Positions 10,504-20,960 of a DNA stretch of 64,000 nucleotides are shown piece after piece; the first letter of the stretch is position 1; each line of letters begins with the position of its first letter. Source of the DNA: Nitzschia sp. pyKryTriq1. Its lineage: Eukaryota > Bacillariophyta > Bacillariophyceae > Bacillariales > Bacillariaceae. The notes beneath the pieces are model-generated. The model searched no databases. It was given only the letters and a program-made list of their open reading frames with translations, and was not told the origin of the DNA. The stretch spans positions 1,488,001 to 1,552,000 of the forward strand of contig OY101117.1 in assembly GCA_956465555.1 (NCBI GenBank), in the 5' to 3' direction. Position numbers and translations under genes: made by a program.

Positions 10504-10878
10504 TGACGAGACCAAGGCGCGTTACCCCAAGATATGGAACTGGATTGGTGTAGAGTCCGTGGCGATATCGCTTGTTTTTATTGTGTGGTTCTTTCGCGTC
10601 AACAAGTACGCTGCACGAGTTGTACATGTACAGCCAGGCCAAAAACTAGTGACAACCGGACCTTATGCCATTGTACGTCACATGGGCGTCGTTCCAAACT
10701 TTTGTGGCTTCCCTGGATGGTTGGTTCCTTTTGGGGTGTCATTCCCATGGCCGTCTGTCTTATCCTGGTCGCGCTTCGTACATTTGATGAAGAACGCTTT
10801 CTTGTCGAGACATTTGGCAAGGAATACGAAGTCTATCGAGAAATGGTTCCTTACAGAATGATCCCGGCCATATTCTGA
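10504..10878 (+). pseudogene. Isoprenylcysteine carboxyl methyltransferase (ICMT)-family remnant
   Basis: Two adjacent frames together resemble the C-terminal membrane methyltransferase domain. The first frame reads 'WNWIGVESVAISLVFIVWFF', then 'RVVHVQPGQKLVTTGPYAIV' and 'RH'. The second frame continues 'LLWLPWMVGSFWGVIP', 'LRTFDEERFLVETFGKEYEV' and 'YREMVPYRMIPAIF', ending at a stop at 10878. The family normally has a RHPMY motif; here Pro-Met-Tyr are missing after RH, and a frameshift lies near 10700. There is no start codon or N-terminal half after an upstream stop at about 10477. It therefore looks like a 5'-truncated, decayed copy of a host gene. A sequencing error at the shift is possible but would not restore the missing N-terminus. 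Confidence 0.6.
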
Positions 10879-10916
10879 CGGATACAAGAATTCTATTTTT
10901 CCGTTGGTTGGAAATC

Positions 10917-12387
10917 TTAATCCTCTCTCTCTACCAAATAATTATCGACTTCAAAACTGAGTTGGGGTTCCATAACGCGAGTCTTGATCAAACCACGCAA
11001 GTTTCGTACTTCCGCCTGAACTTTCTCTGGTAGGTCGCTATGTTTTTTCGGGTAAGGGGCGAGCAGTCGCTGCAGATCTCGCTTTGCTCGGTTCCGTCGT
11101 CGTTGCTTGGAAACCAGTTCAGAAATTGACGGCTCGACTTGTGGAAGTGACAGTACCAACGATTCGTGACTAAACACCTCTGGGTCATACTCCGCGAGCT
11201 TTGCTGCAATGGCAGCCCCCGCCCAGGCATCTCTCGCACTGTAAACTATTTGTTTTTCGGTCAATGGAACCGCACTCCAGTCTGAAACTGCAATTTCTTT
11301 GGGCTTGGGAAGGTCCACACCCAGAAGTCCTTTGCTCAACGTTTTGAGTCCGTATCGATTGGTTCGTTGCTTTCCGCCCACCCAGCCCAAATCCAATCGC
11401 GATTTCGCATCAAGCCCACCCCATAGCTCGTAGAGCGCCATCAGATCTTCGTCTATGGCACATCCTGCCTTAACAAATCCTGGGTCGCTCAGGAACGACT
11501 CTAAAATAGGTGCACACGCTTGGCTGTGTTTCCCCGAGCGACGTGCTAGGTGAATAACCAGACATGAATCCGCAGTTGCCAATTGAACGGTCGCTGCACT
11601 ATCAAATGGTGAGCGTTCTCTACCTCTCCGCCGTGTCAGCGGCAGTGCCTGTGGAGAAAAGAGAAAATTATGGTGAGGGATGACGATTCGTCCGAGTATT
11701 TCAATGTTTCCTTCAAACAAGTGTCCAATAAGAGGGCTCAGTTTCAACAAGTTGAAGTATCGTTTCTTTCGTTACACGGGTAAGCGAGGAGACTAAGCCT
11801 CTTTCAGTGTAGCTGGTAAAACATCACGGCCCCTTTTCTTTTCACTTTTTGGGGGATAGAGTTCAACGGCAGAGCTCAGATGATGAAGCCCCCTTTCGGG
11901 AGCATTAGGTGTGATTGTAGCTTTTCAACATAACACAATGTTTCAGCGTCTGGTTAATCAGCAATCCTCATGGCTCCCGTCCCTCTTTCCAATCCTGCGC
12001 ACTTGCACTAGTTTCAAAACGAAAGACGCTATCGGTACATCCGATTCTGACTGACCGACTCACCTCCACATCAAAACCAACTGTACATCCCTCGTAGGGA
12101 AGGTTATCGGAAAGCCATCGGTAAACCGACTTGGGGTTGTTGGTGTACGTCACTGGTACGCTTGAACCATGTAGAGACAGCACCGACGAGGTGTCAGTAG
12201 TGTACGGCAAAGTCGCAGTATCCGAGGTCTGATTCAACGCGAACGGCTGCAGTCCTCGCCCCTTTAAAGGCGGCAGTAGGCCCTTGTCTGTAAAGTACCG
12301 AGTACTCGAAAACTCGCTGGACATGAATCCATGAGCAACGCCCAGTAATAATAATACCAAGCAGAGCGTTGTTGGCTGACGCGCCAT
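10917..12387 (-). CDS. Plastid-type 3'-5' exonuclease, WRN/RNase D-like DEDDy
   Basis: Exon 1 is 12387-12064 and exon 2 is 11648-10917, separated by a 415-nt intron (GTGAGT...CAG) that keeps frame; the product is 351 aa. All DEDDy motifs are present: Exo I 'VGFDVE', split exactly by the intron after Glu; Exo II 'AGCAIDEDLMALYELWG'; Exo III 'YSARDAWAG' with the Tyr-x3-Asp. The ATG at 12387 gives a signal peptide 'LCLVLLLLGVAHGF' whose G-F junction resembles the A-F cleavage site of diatom plastid presequences; an in-frame ATG also lies at 12420. The C-terminus is a basic helical tail. It probably trims plastid RNA or DNA ends; the substrate is unknown. The intron is long for this window, so an extra exon inside it cannot be excluded. 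Confidence 0.8.
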
Positions 12388-12881
12388 TTTGAGGATGGGT
12401 GACATCACGTAGGAATCCATTACGCACGGCCGGGCTTGATGTTTGGATGCTCGACGCTTGACAGCTACTTTGTATGCCAGTCAACACCGCTGCTATCTGA
12501 CTTTCTAATCTCTTTCCAGCCGTGTGCTCTCTCTAGTCTGCTGTTTCTTTGGTCATGCTTGAAGCATCGAATCTTGGTGAATGAGATTGGCGTTGAGGAG
12601 AAGAAAATATGATGTGATGGGCGATTGGGCGATGATGCAGGCGGGTGATGGATCGGAGTTCGAAATTCGAAAGAACCAACAAGAGGCATTGGCGTCATCG
12701 GCGCGTGCCAGGCAGGCGAAAGCAACAGCTGCGCATCGCCGACGCGCGCACACGCGTAATCGTGATTGATGTTTCGTACGGGTACCGTATAGAAGTACAG
12801 ACGGCTGTGATTGACTAGCTCGAACCAAATCAATACAAGATCTTGTACTGTACCGGTAGTCTCTCGACAAGTAGAGAGCAG
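12388..12881. other. Spacer between exonuclease and H/YGG-repeat gene
   Basis: No supported gene. It is upstream of the exonuclease and downstream of the next minus-strand gene. It has GTAC-containing palindromes at about 12778-12860 (including 'GTACTGTACCGGTA'). Overlapping short frames on both strands have no recognisable content. Confidence 0.5.
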
Positions 12882-14465
12882 TTACAAAGTGTTGCGAAAT
12901 GAAAACGCCAATCCAAGGCGACGTGCGACATTTTCGTATCCCCCATACTCCTGAATCTTTTCATCCAACCAGAGTCCTTTTCCCCCGTACTCTAACAAGT
13001 TTAGCTGGGAGGGTATTCTGATTTCAGGATGTCGCAATGGAGGTTTCATTTTCATTTGTTGCTTGCGAACAAAGACATACAGTTCAATTGCGAATTCCAA
13101 GTCAAAAGGTCCCCAGCTCATATCCGCGGATACAAGTTGATCCTTGTTCATGCTGCTGGCTTGTCGCCTTCGGGTCGTTCCACTTGTAGCATAATCCATA
13201 TCTAGCCGAGCAGCTAGAAAACGAAGTCCTCCGTAATATTGAATGAGCGAGTGCAGCCGATCGTAGCCTTTTTCTTTGACGCGAGAGACAATGGGAAAGG
13301 TACTGTAGTCTGAGCCGTGATATTGATCCAAATACTCCCGCAGTCCCAGTAATAGTTCACACATTCCTTCAATGTAGTTCCACTCTCGAAATGGTACGAG
13401 GCCTGCCCTAACGCAAACTGCTTTCTGACCTCCATGTCGACGAATCGCTAGAGCCAAATCATCTCTACCCGCATGCTTCAACTCACTCAGTCGTGGCATC
13501 CACCCTTCCGGAATATTCTCTTTTTGGCGCCGTTCGTGAAGATATTCGTAGCTGTGTTGATGGAAAGGATAATAATTGATTGCAGTGGTTAGAACAAGAA
13601 TTTCCAATCCTGGAAAACACTGCCCCAGAGATCATACAGTACAGTAATGTGCTCACAGTTCTTTAATGACTATTGTCTTTGAATTCCAGTAGCCACTCGG
13701 TTTTCGGTCGCTTTGGTGGTACCAACGATTCAACCGGCGATTACTTATTGAGTTCGATTGTCGTTCATTGCTCGTCGTCGAAGCTGTCCAGCGTGAAATT
13801 TTGTTACGAGTTGATCTTTTCTCCTTCACTGGGACTGCTCCTGGTAATGTTTCTTGAACCTTGATGAGTTGTTGGGGAGACAGGGGTGGAAACTCGGAGG
13901 ATAGATTCGGATCCTGAGCTAGCAATTGCTGCACGTATGGAGTTTGCACAGCCAAGTCCCATTTCCCTGGAATGATAGCTGCGCCCCCTAATATCTCTGC
14001 CAAGAACTCTCGTCCACCGTGGGTGGCAATCGCGGCTCGTAAATCGTGTCGTTTCCAATAGTTCAACAGACTTTCATTGGGGATCGGCGGGGGTGGGAGG
14101 GTCTGCTGCTCCTGCTCCTGTTGTTCCGAGATGATTATTGTTGTAACGTTGGCCCATTCCCAGAGTTCCCGAATTTCCTGCTCGACGTTGGAAGGATCCA
14201 GCCAATAATTTCGAGGCCGTCGGTTCCGTGGTTTTTCTCGGACTTGAGGGGCCCTTGGATGCCGCGCTGGAAGTGGCTTTTCAGTACTCGCAATACCACC
14301 GCCGTCGTTGGACTGATGGTAGCCGGCTGGACTTGCTGTTGTGCCACTTACTCCTCGAGTAATGCCTCCCGCGCCGCTGGACCTTGCTAGGAAAGCAAAT
14401 GCTATGTCAAAGCATAAAGATGAAAGAAGAAGTGTCAAACGAAGACGACGTTGACCATTTCCCAT
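12882..14465 (-). CDS. Plastid-type protein with H/YGG helical repeats
   Basis: Exon 1 is 14465-13657, intron 13656-13552 (105 nt, GTGAGC...CAG), exon 2 is 13551-12882; 492 aa. The ATG at 14465 gives a signal peptide 'LTLLLSSLCFDIAFAFLARS' with a canonical A-F junction, so plastid import is likely. The mature part repeats a unit of the form 'YW...EL', then 'GRxDLaxAIxxHGGxxxva', then 'LGL'. Examples are 'LRAAIATHGGREFLAEI', 'LALAIRRHGGQKAVCVRAGL', 'LHSLIQYYGGLRFLAARL' and 'LDEKIQEYGGYENVARRLGL'. The intron falls inside one repeat and splicing rebuilds it ('IKELYEYLHERR'), which supports the model. I cannot name the family; similar GG-repeat proteins may occur in algae and plants, which I recall only loosely. 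A nucleic-acid-binding helical repeat role is a guess. Confidence 0.7.
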
Positions 14466-15076
14466 GATGGTCTTGATTAAAAAGTGAGTTGTTCGGGTTT
14501 TTTTGTGCTGTATTTTTCGTTTTTCGTTTTTTGTCTTCCGTACGAGTAAAGTACTGTAGTCTAGTTGGCGGTTGGCTGTGTTGGCTGTGTTGGCTGTTGT
14601 CGTTTGGATCCATTGAGTCGTCAACTCACTCGTGCGAACAGAAATAACGCAACGGTAGACTACATGTACGAGTACCGTACACGTGTACTGTAGTACCGGT
14701 AATATGTACCGGTAGCAACAACCACGTTAGACGGTACTGTACCGATACGTCGGATCTGGTAGAAAATGTACGGGGGAGGGGAGAAAGAACGCAACTCTTC
14801 TCGCTCTTGGATATTCACTACTTGTGAAGAGCGAGTGAAGACAGGCGCAAACTAAAAACAAGCGGAGGCGCTTTTTTGTGATCATCAATGGATGACGATG
14901 GATCGTGGGAAGGCACTCATTGGAATACCAATTCACTAAGCTAATATCACAGGAGTAAAGACCGCATTACGTCTCGTTCCTGAATATTCTAAGGTCAGCG
15001 TTTGAGCCAAGTTATTTGAGAAAGCTATCGAAGCGGCAAGCAGACCTCGGAACGCCAAAGTGCAAAAGTGCCAAAC
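14466..15076. promoter_or_regulatory. Divergent spacer with a GTAC palindrome cluster
   Basis: No gene. It holds the promoters of the H/YGG-repeat gene and the first GRAM-VASt gene. A GTAC cluster spans about 14660-14750. Direct repeats 'TTGGCTGTGTTGGCTGTG' lie near 14570-14595. Confidence 0.5.
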
Positions 15077-16878
15077 ATGTCCATGGACCGATCGTCCCAA
15101 CACAGCGAGCCCAGCAATGTGTCGGCAATGCCAGCAACGGTTCCATCGACCCGCCCACATCTGACTACAGAATCGTCTTCCAAAAGCAGTGAGAGAAGCG
15201 CTGTAGTCCTAGCCTTGTTTGGTCCTTCAGTGGGTCCCTGCGTTGGCGACTTTTCAACCACCTACAATCGAGTGAACGGGCGACTGTACGCAGCAACTCG
15301 CGCCATTTTGTTCTACAGCAACTTGTTTGGATTTGAGCGGCGTCTCTGCCTCAACTTGTCGGACATTGAGAGCATCGAGGCCTACCGCTCTACGAGCATT
15401 CGGATAAACATGGTGGATTGTGAAGATCATGTGTTCCGAAAATTCTTCGATCGTGACGAAGTCCTGAAGTTGTTGAAGGAATTGTACGAAACAGAGTTGC
15501 CAGTATCCCACCCGAATGATAACAATAAATCGGAAACACCTCGTTTACTGCCCATCACTGATCCGGAGGATGAAAACTCCACTAATACACGAGCTCGCTT
15601 CGAGTCCGACCTTTCACATCCAGATAGCAACGAACCAGACGCAGAAGAATCTCAGAGACCGCGCTCCCAGTCAGTGCCATCACTTAAGACACTGCTGGCT
15701 GTCCAAGAGAAAACCAACAAATTGTCTATGGATTTGACTAGTCGCACCCGAAAATTTCGGCGGTCCATGTCTCTGCGGTCCCCCGCCAGCCGAGTCGCGC
15801 CATCCGTAGTAGTTCCACTGGCTGGTACCATAGAACCACCTGTTTTGTCAGAAAACGATGCTACGGATGGTATCAGTGCCGCCTCTCAGATCTCTGGTCC
15901 CGGTGCCCCTCCTGGGTTTGACATGGACAAGGCGTGGGCCGAGGCAAAACAACCGTACAATGAAGTGGCGCTCGAGGTAAGTCTATCCGGTGTGACATGG
16001 GCCGTTTGCTCAACAGAGTTTGAATTCACATTGATTTCGCATCAACGCTTCATATATCTATGTACGTACAGAATATTGCGCTATCCTGTTCGCTGGAGGC
16101 TTTCATGGATATGTTCGTTTCGCATGAGGCTTCCTTCCCTATCTCCATGTATCAAGAAGAAAGTATCCACGACAAAAATATTTCCTACTCGAAGTGGAAG
16201 AGGCGACAGGGTAGCGCCGACACAATATTATTCCCTCCCCTGTTTGAACGCGAGATCGGTTTCGTGCACCCTCTCAACAATACAGTCGGCCCTTCGCAGG
16301 CCAAGACCGATCGTCAGCAAAGCTTTCAACGATTTGGAGCAATGGGTGCCACTCTTCAAAACATAACCATGGTGCAAGGAGTACCCGGGGCTGACTGCTT
16401 TCGAGTCGAAGACCGTTGGATTGTAGAGAGCGTCGATGACAGCTCGGTGAAACTTTCGGTGTATTTTCAGGTCGTTTTCACTAAACGAACCATGTTCAAG
16501 CCTATCATTCAAAAGAATGTCAAGGCCGAAACCAAGAAATGGTTCCATGGTTATGCCAAATTCCTTAGGCACGCACTTCACGAGGACGATAAGAAGGACG
16601 GGAGAAGCTCACCACCGTCGCCACTGGCGTCGTCGGACAGCGAGACAGAGCCCATGTTGGACGAACAGTTAATCGGCGGATACAAAACGAGCTCGCCACG
16701 TGCATTGCTTTCAAGATTGTTGGGGCCGGGGGTATTGCTTGTGGTTTGTTGGATGGTTGTGCAGCTCTTTCAACTTCAACAGTCTGTTAGGACGCTGCAA
16801 GATCAACTTGTCTCTATTCATGAGGAAAACAAAGAACTACAATCCATGATGAAACAAATGCTAGACAGTAAGTGTTAG
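15077..16878 (+). CDS. GRAM-VASt membrane protein 1 (Aster/Lam-like sterol transfer family)
   Basis: Exon 1 is 15077-15976, intron 15977-16071 (95 nt, GTAAGT...ACAG), exon 2 is 16072-16878; 568 aa. The ATG at 15077 ('MSMDRSSQHS') is the first in frame. The GRAM domain (about 60-135) shows 'VNGRLYAATRAILFYSN' and 'FERRLCLNLSDIESIEAYRS'. A Ser/Pro-rich linker follows. Exon 2 holds a VASt (StART-like) domain with 'FMDMFVSHEASFPI', 'VPGADCFRVEDRWIVE' and 'FTKRTMFKPIIQKNV'. Then come one membrane segment ('LLGPGVLLVVCWMVVQLFQL', about 515-535) and a coiled-coil tail. Known relatives sit at ER contact sites and move sterols; that is inferred here. A paralogue lies at 29958-31568. Confidence 0.85.
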
Positions 16879-17039
16879 ACCATTATTTGCATACTAATCA
16901 CGTAATCGTACTCAAGACCTTCAACCAACCTAAAGTAGGAGTACAGCACAGTCAGTAACCATCAGTATTTGGTAATAGTATTGATTTAGCGTTAACGCTG
17001 TTCCATGTAAGTTTTGTGGATACAATGTTCATCGGCCTT

Positions 17040-18935
17040 TTATTCGGCCTTGCTCGCCTTCTTCCCCCGTCCAAACAATCCGCGTTTCTTCGGCTGGTCT
17101 TTAGTGTCTCTGTCGTCGCCCTCTTCTTCGTCACCTTTTTCACCTCTTTCTTCATGCTTTTCCACAAGGTCTTCACCCCAGTCCTCTCCAAGAATGGCTT
17201 GGGCCACATGTTCCTTGGCTTGTGTGGCGATAGCCGAGGCGAAGTTTCCAACGAAGGCAAAGCGCCCCTTCTTCTTGGGTTCTTCTCCTGGCTCCTCCTC
17301 GTCTTCGAATCCCTCTTCATCTCCTTCTTCAGACCCTTGTTCTGCCCGTTTGCCTCTTGTTCCAGAGGCTGCAGCTCCTCCTGCCACAGCGCCTCCTGCG
17401 GTAGCACCACCAACGGCCGCTCCGCCCTTCTTTCCATCGTCATCCTTGTCAAGATCCTCAGCTTCGGCACCTCCCGCAAGATTCTTGTCGTCGGCCTTCT
17501 CGTCAACTTCATCCATGGTGTCCTCGGCGACATCAGCAAGATCGTCATCGATAACGTCTCCAGCATCATCAGCCAATTCGGTAACACCATCGGTAGCAAG
17601 GCCATCGCCGCCACCGAGGCCATCCATACCACCCATGCCTCCTCCACCCATGTCTCCACCACCTGGAATGAAGTCGGCACCAAATACGTTTCCAACGATT
17701 TGAGCTGCAATGAGGTCCGTGGCGGCAACTCCAATCGATGCCATGATGCCTCCAAAGCGTCCGTTGTTGCCATTCTGTGCTTGTTGAGCACGGTTGGACT
17801 TGGCCTGAGACTTGGCTTGCCCCTTTTTGGCATTAGCGTCGTTGTTTCCGCCATCTCCGCCATCATTATCCAGTTCTTGCTCTTCGAGCTCGGCGTCTTC
17901 CCACCAGCCCTCATCTTCATCTTCTGTTTCTTCGCCTTCAAGGTCGCCATCGCCTCCATCAGCTTCGACATCACCTCCATCGAAGCCATCGTCGACGTCA
18001 CCATCGACATCGAGGTCAAAGTCGGCATCAGCTTCAAATTCCAAGCCATCGCCACCATCAAAGACATCATACCCTCCATCACCTAGACCATCAAAGCCTC
18101 CGGTTTCAATGTCAGAGGGCATGAAGCCTTCAGGATCGATAAAGTCAGCCTCGATCAGGCTGGGGGCTTCTCCAAGGGCGCGAAGATTGTCCGGATCAGT
18201 CAGTACACGCATGGTCTCCGGGTCGCTCATCAGCTCCTCGCACAGCGGGTTGGAGTCCCTCAGAGCCTTGAGTTCAGGATCGTTCTCAATTGCTTCTTGG
18301 AGATTGTCTGGGTCTTCCAAGAGAGCTTGCATTTGCTCCTGGACTTCAGGGTCTTCCATGTGATCAGCTGCTTTATTCAAAGCCTCTTTCGCTGGATCCA
18401 TGTCCCCGTCTCCGTCTGCATCGCCATCATCGGCGCTTCCATCCATCTCTTCCAGTGCGTCTTCAAAGCAGCATCCCATGATGCACCCAGAAACAAAGGC
18501 AAAGCCACCTCCAGCAATACAAGCTACGAGTTTCTTGACAAAGAGCACAAGCTTCAAGATTTTGAAGATCGGAGAGTTCACCAGCCACACCAGCCAAGAC
18601 TTCTTCTTCTTTTCATCCTCCGGAAGAATACCACCGGCATCTCGGTACACTTGCTCAAAATTTATCCTCACAAGCTTGGGGTCTTCGAAAATGGGCCGAA
18701 GGTCCGGGTACTGATCCAGGAGATGCTGAAGACGAGGACAATCCGCGTAAATGTTCGAAGCAAAGTCGGGGTCTTCTCGGATCCTCATTACCACATCCTT
18801 CATCAGCTCGAGGTTATCCTTCATAACCTCTTGGGCCTGTTCGGTGAGTTCCTCGTTCGGGGGCTCCGTAACATCTTGAGTGTCAGATGTGACGTCCCGG
18901 CCGTCCAACTTCTTGCGACGTCGAAACACACCCAT
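17040..18935 (-). CDS. Acidic STI1-repeat (ubiquilin-like) membrane protein
   Basis: 631 aa, one exon. Residues about 45-100 ('LELMKDVVMRIREDPDFASN', 'YPDLRPIFEDPKLV') and about 185-260 ('MEDPEVQEQMQALLEDPDNL', 'LMSDPETMRVLTDPDNLRAL') are STI1-type repeats, as in ubiquilin and SGTA. Between them a hydrophobic stretch (about 125-156, 'LVLFVKKLVACIAGGGFAFV') may cross or enter a membrane. The second half is D/G-rich, then has a glycine-zipper-like 'AAVGGATAGGAVAGGAAASG', then a K/E-rich tail. No ubiquitin-like or UBA domain is visible, so it is not a standard ubiquilin. It may chaperone hydrophobic clients. The periodic GAC/GGC codons create long open frames on the opposite strand, which I reject. 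Confidence 0.72.
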   Translation of the reverse strand: MGVFRRRKKLDGRDVTSDTQDVTEPPNEELTEQAQEVMKDNLELMKDVVMRIREDPDFASNIYADCPRLQHLLDQYPDLRPIFEDPKLVRINFEQVYRDAGGILPEDEKKKKSWLVWLVNSPIFKILKLVLFVKKLVACIAGGGFAFVSGCIMGCCFEDALEEMDGSADDGDADGDGDMDPAKEALNKAADHMEDPEVQEQMQALLEDPDNLQEAIENDPELKALRDSNPLCEELMSDPETMRVLTDPDNLRALGEAPSLIEADFIDPEGFMPSDIETGGFDGLGDGGYDVFDGGDGLEFEADADFDLDVDGDVDDGFDGGDVEADGGDGDLEGEETEDEDEGWWEDAELEEQELDNDGGDGGNNDANAKKGQAKSQAKSNRAQQAQNGNNGRFGGIMASIGVAATDLIAAQIVGNVFGADFIPGGGDMGGGGMGGMDGLGGGDGLATDGVTELADDAGDVIDDDLADVAEDTMDEVDEKADDKNLAGGAEAEDLDKDDDGKKGGAAVGGATAGGAVAGGAAASGTRGKRAEQGSEEGDEEGFEDEEEPGEEPKKKGRFAFVGNFASAIATQAKEHVAQAILGEDWGEDLVEKHEERGEKGDEEEGDDRDTKDQPKKRGLFGRGKKASKAE

Positions 18936-19477
18936 TGTTGTTGGACTCTAGAGTAAGTATGTAGTAGTGTTGTTGTTGTGTCTTTGACTGATTGTCGCAA
19001 CAACAAAAACGATATGAGTTCTACTTCGTACCAGTGATTAACTTCTACAGTAACAGAGGATACGGTAGGAGGAGTCGTCGTCGTCTACTCGTTGTTCTTG
19101 TCTGCATCATCGTGCGGCCGATACTACTGGTACAAGTACTCTACTGGTACCAGGTATTGGTGTACCGCCGCGATGAACTTCCTATCGAGCCGCACTGCAC
19201 AGTACTCGTACCACGTAGCAAGCTGGTAGATTTTCCGGTAGATTGGACATATGCATGGCATAGGAATTATTTAGACCGATGGACAAACCATATTTTTAAT
19301 TACCTTATCAATAAGCCTTCGTTTTTCTAGGCACATTTCGGCTTCTGACTCCCCACATAAGTGGTATCAAAAACTACGACTAGCCACCTACTACTACAGT
19401 ACCGATAGTATCTACCAGGTACGGTACTACAGTACCAGTAGTACCAGGTACTTGTACTGTAGAAGTACCGGCGCGGC
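18936..19477. promoter_or_regulatory. Spacer with GTAC clusters and a GAGGAGTCGTCGTC motif
   Basis: No gene. GTAC palindromes occur at about 19119-19212 and 19394-19470. A 14-nt motif at 19069-19082 has perfect copies in three other spacers of the window. It lies about 130 nt 5' of the STI1-repeat gene. Confidence 0.5.
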
Positions 19478-20520
19478 GATTGCAAGGTGTTCGAAGACAA
19501 CACAGGAGCATTGGAGATTGCAAGGATCCCAAAGTTTGGGCCAAGGACCAAACATTTGAATAATCGATTGCATCACTTTCGTTACTACGTGGACAAACTC
19601 AAGGAGATTTCAATTCACAAGATCAACACGCTCGAGCAACCAGCGGACTTTTCAACAAAACTGCTAGCTGAGGAGCTCAGCTGTTGGAGAAACACCGAAA
19701 AGTTGTAATGGGATGCTGCAATACACACGGTCTACGCGACTCGTACGACCATACTAGTCTGCCCGTTGTTGGTAGATAATGTCCTGAAGGATCTTCCACG
19801 CTAGTGCGCGCTGTGCATGCGCAGACCCCTAGCCACGACCAGTCGATGACGTGGTTGGCCCGTAATGACTCCGGTGCGTGTGAGACGCGCGACGCACGAC
19901 TGGCTCCCGTGTCCGTTGCAAAGACTCAACAGAAACTACAAGTCTATGAACTAGACTACAACTGCCAATCAGGCACCAAAAATAGCTCACCACATAAAAT
20001 GAGATTCACACCACATGAAATAGATTTATCTGGTCAACCATGTGAAAGTCATGCAAGACTAATATTTTGCCTAGGCAGAATTTTTGGTGAAGTGTATCTC
20101 GACGAATAACTGACATGGGACATTTGATGCCAGTACGTTATCTACGTAAAATTGGATGCTCTTTCACGTGGTTACACTTGGAGGAGGCAGAAACATGTTT
20201 TAAGGGGAGATAAGAAGCGATCCGATTGGCGTTAAGAGAATTCTGCCTACTATATAAATAATATCGGGGACATCCTGCCAATCCTGCCGATTCTGCGCCT
20301 CTGATGTGTGTATTCCGAGAAAGAAACTCTCTGAACATCTTAGACAAAGAACATTCTCCAAACGTGCGCCATTCTCCTCATGCACCTCGAATCAAAACCT
20401 CATAACCTTTACTTTAAAGCTCACAATTTCAAGCTCAATCTAAACTAGTTTTACAACGAGTTACAAACACAAACTATTTCAAGCCAGATACTAGGCTCAT
20501 AACCTGGTATTTGCAACAGG
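19478..20520 (+). mobile_element. Ty1/copia retrotransposon fossil (3' end of pol and candidate LTR)
   Basis: The RNase H end of a copia polyprotein is readable ('VFEDNTGALEIARIPKFGPR', 'HHFRYYVDKLKEISIHKINT', 'PADFSTKLL'), as in diatom copia elements. Downstream is non-coding sequence and a candidate LTR at about 20196-20518, which begins TG, ends CA and has a TATA-like box near 20252. No matching 5' LTR, gag, integrase or reverse transcriptase was found nearby, so only the 3' end remains. It is old and broken. The LTR limits are tentative. Confidence 0.65.
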
Positions 20521-20960
20521 TACCAGGCCATACTGTGCGCGCTACCGGTACACGTTACACGTCACAAAATGTTCATACCCGGGACTGATCCACGACTCCA
20601 AGGATATCAATACCCGACCTTTTGCAACTACCGATCGTCATGCTTTATTTAGCTTCGCTATGTTGCGTTGATGGACTACTTGAGGAGGTAGAAATCTGCT
20701 TTGATACTCTATCAAAGTGTACGAGCAATGGAATCTAGATCGTTTTCCATGCAGTACGCCCGGTACGAGTGCTGTAAAGAATAAGAAAGATTTGGTTTCA
20801 ATACAATCATAGTCGTGCCGAACAATAGGACCAGCGGTAGTGAACCAAAGATGCTCCCTATTGAAAATTGCACACTTTTCTATAAGATTACGATTGTCTA
20901 CACAAGTGACAAATGACAACAAACGATGAAACCAGAAAAATTTAACCCTTCCCCATGAGT
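20521..20960. other. Spacer downstream of the copia fossil
   Basis: No supported gene. An open frame on the minus strand (20638-20922) has no recognisable domain. It probably includes the 3' UTR of the Cys/His-module gene. Confidence 0.4.

Noticed and set aside
16952-18086. Long open frames on both strands (about 375 aa minus and 356 aa plus) across the STI1-repeat gene
   Set aside because: They are shadows of GAC/GGC codon runs in the 17040-18935 gene, with no domain and strong amino-acid bias.
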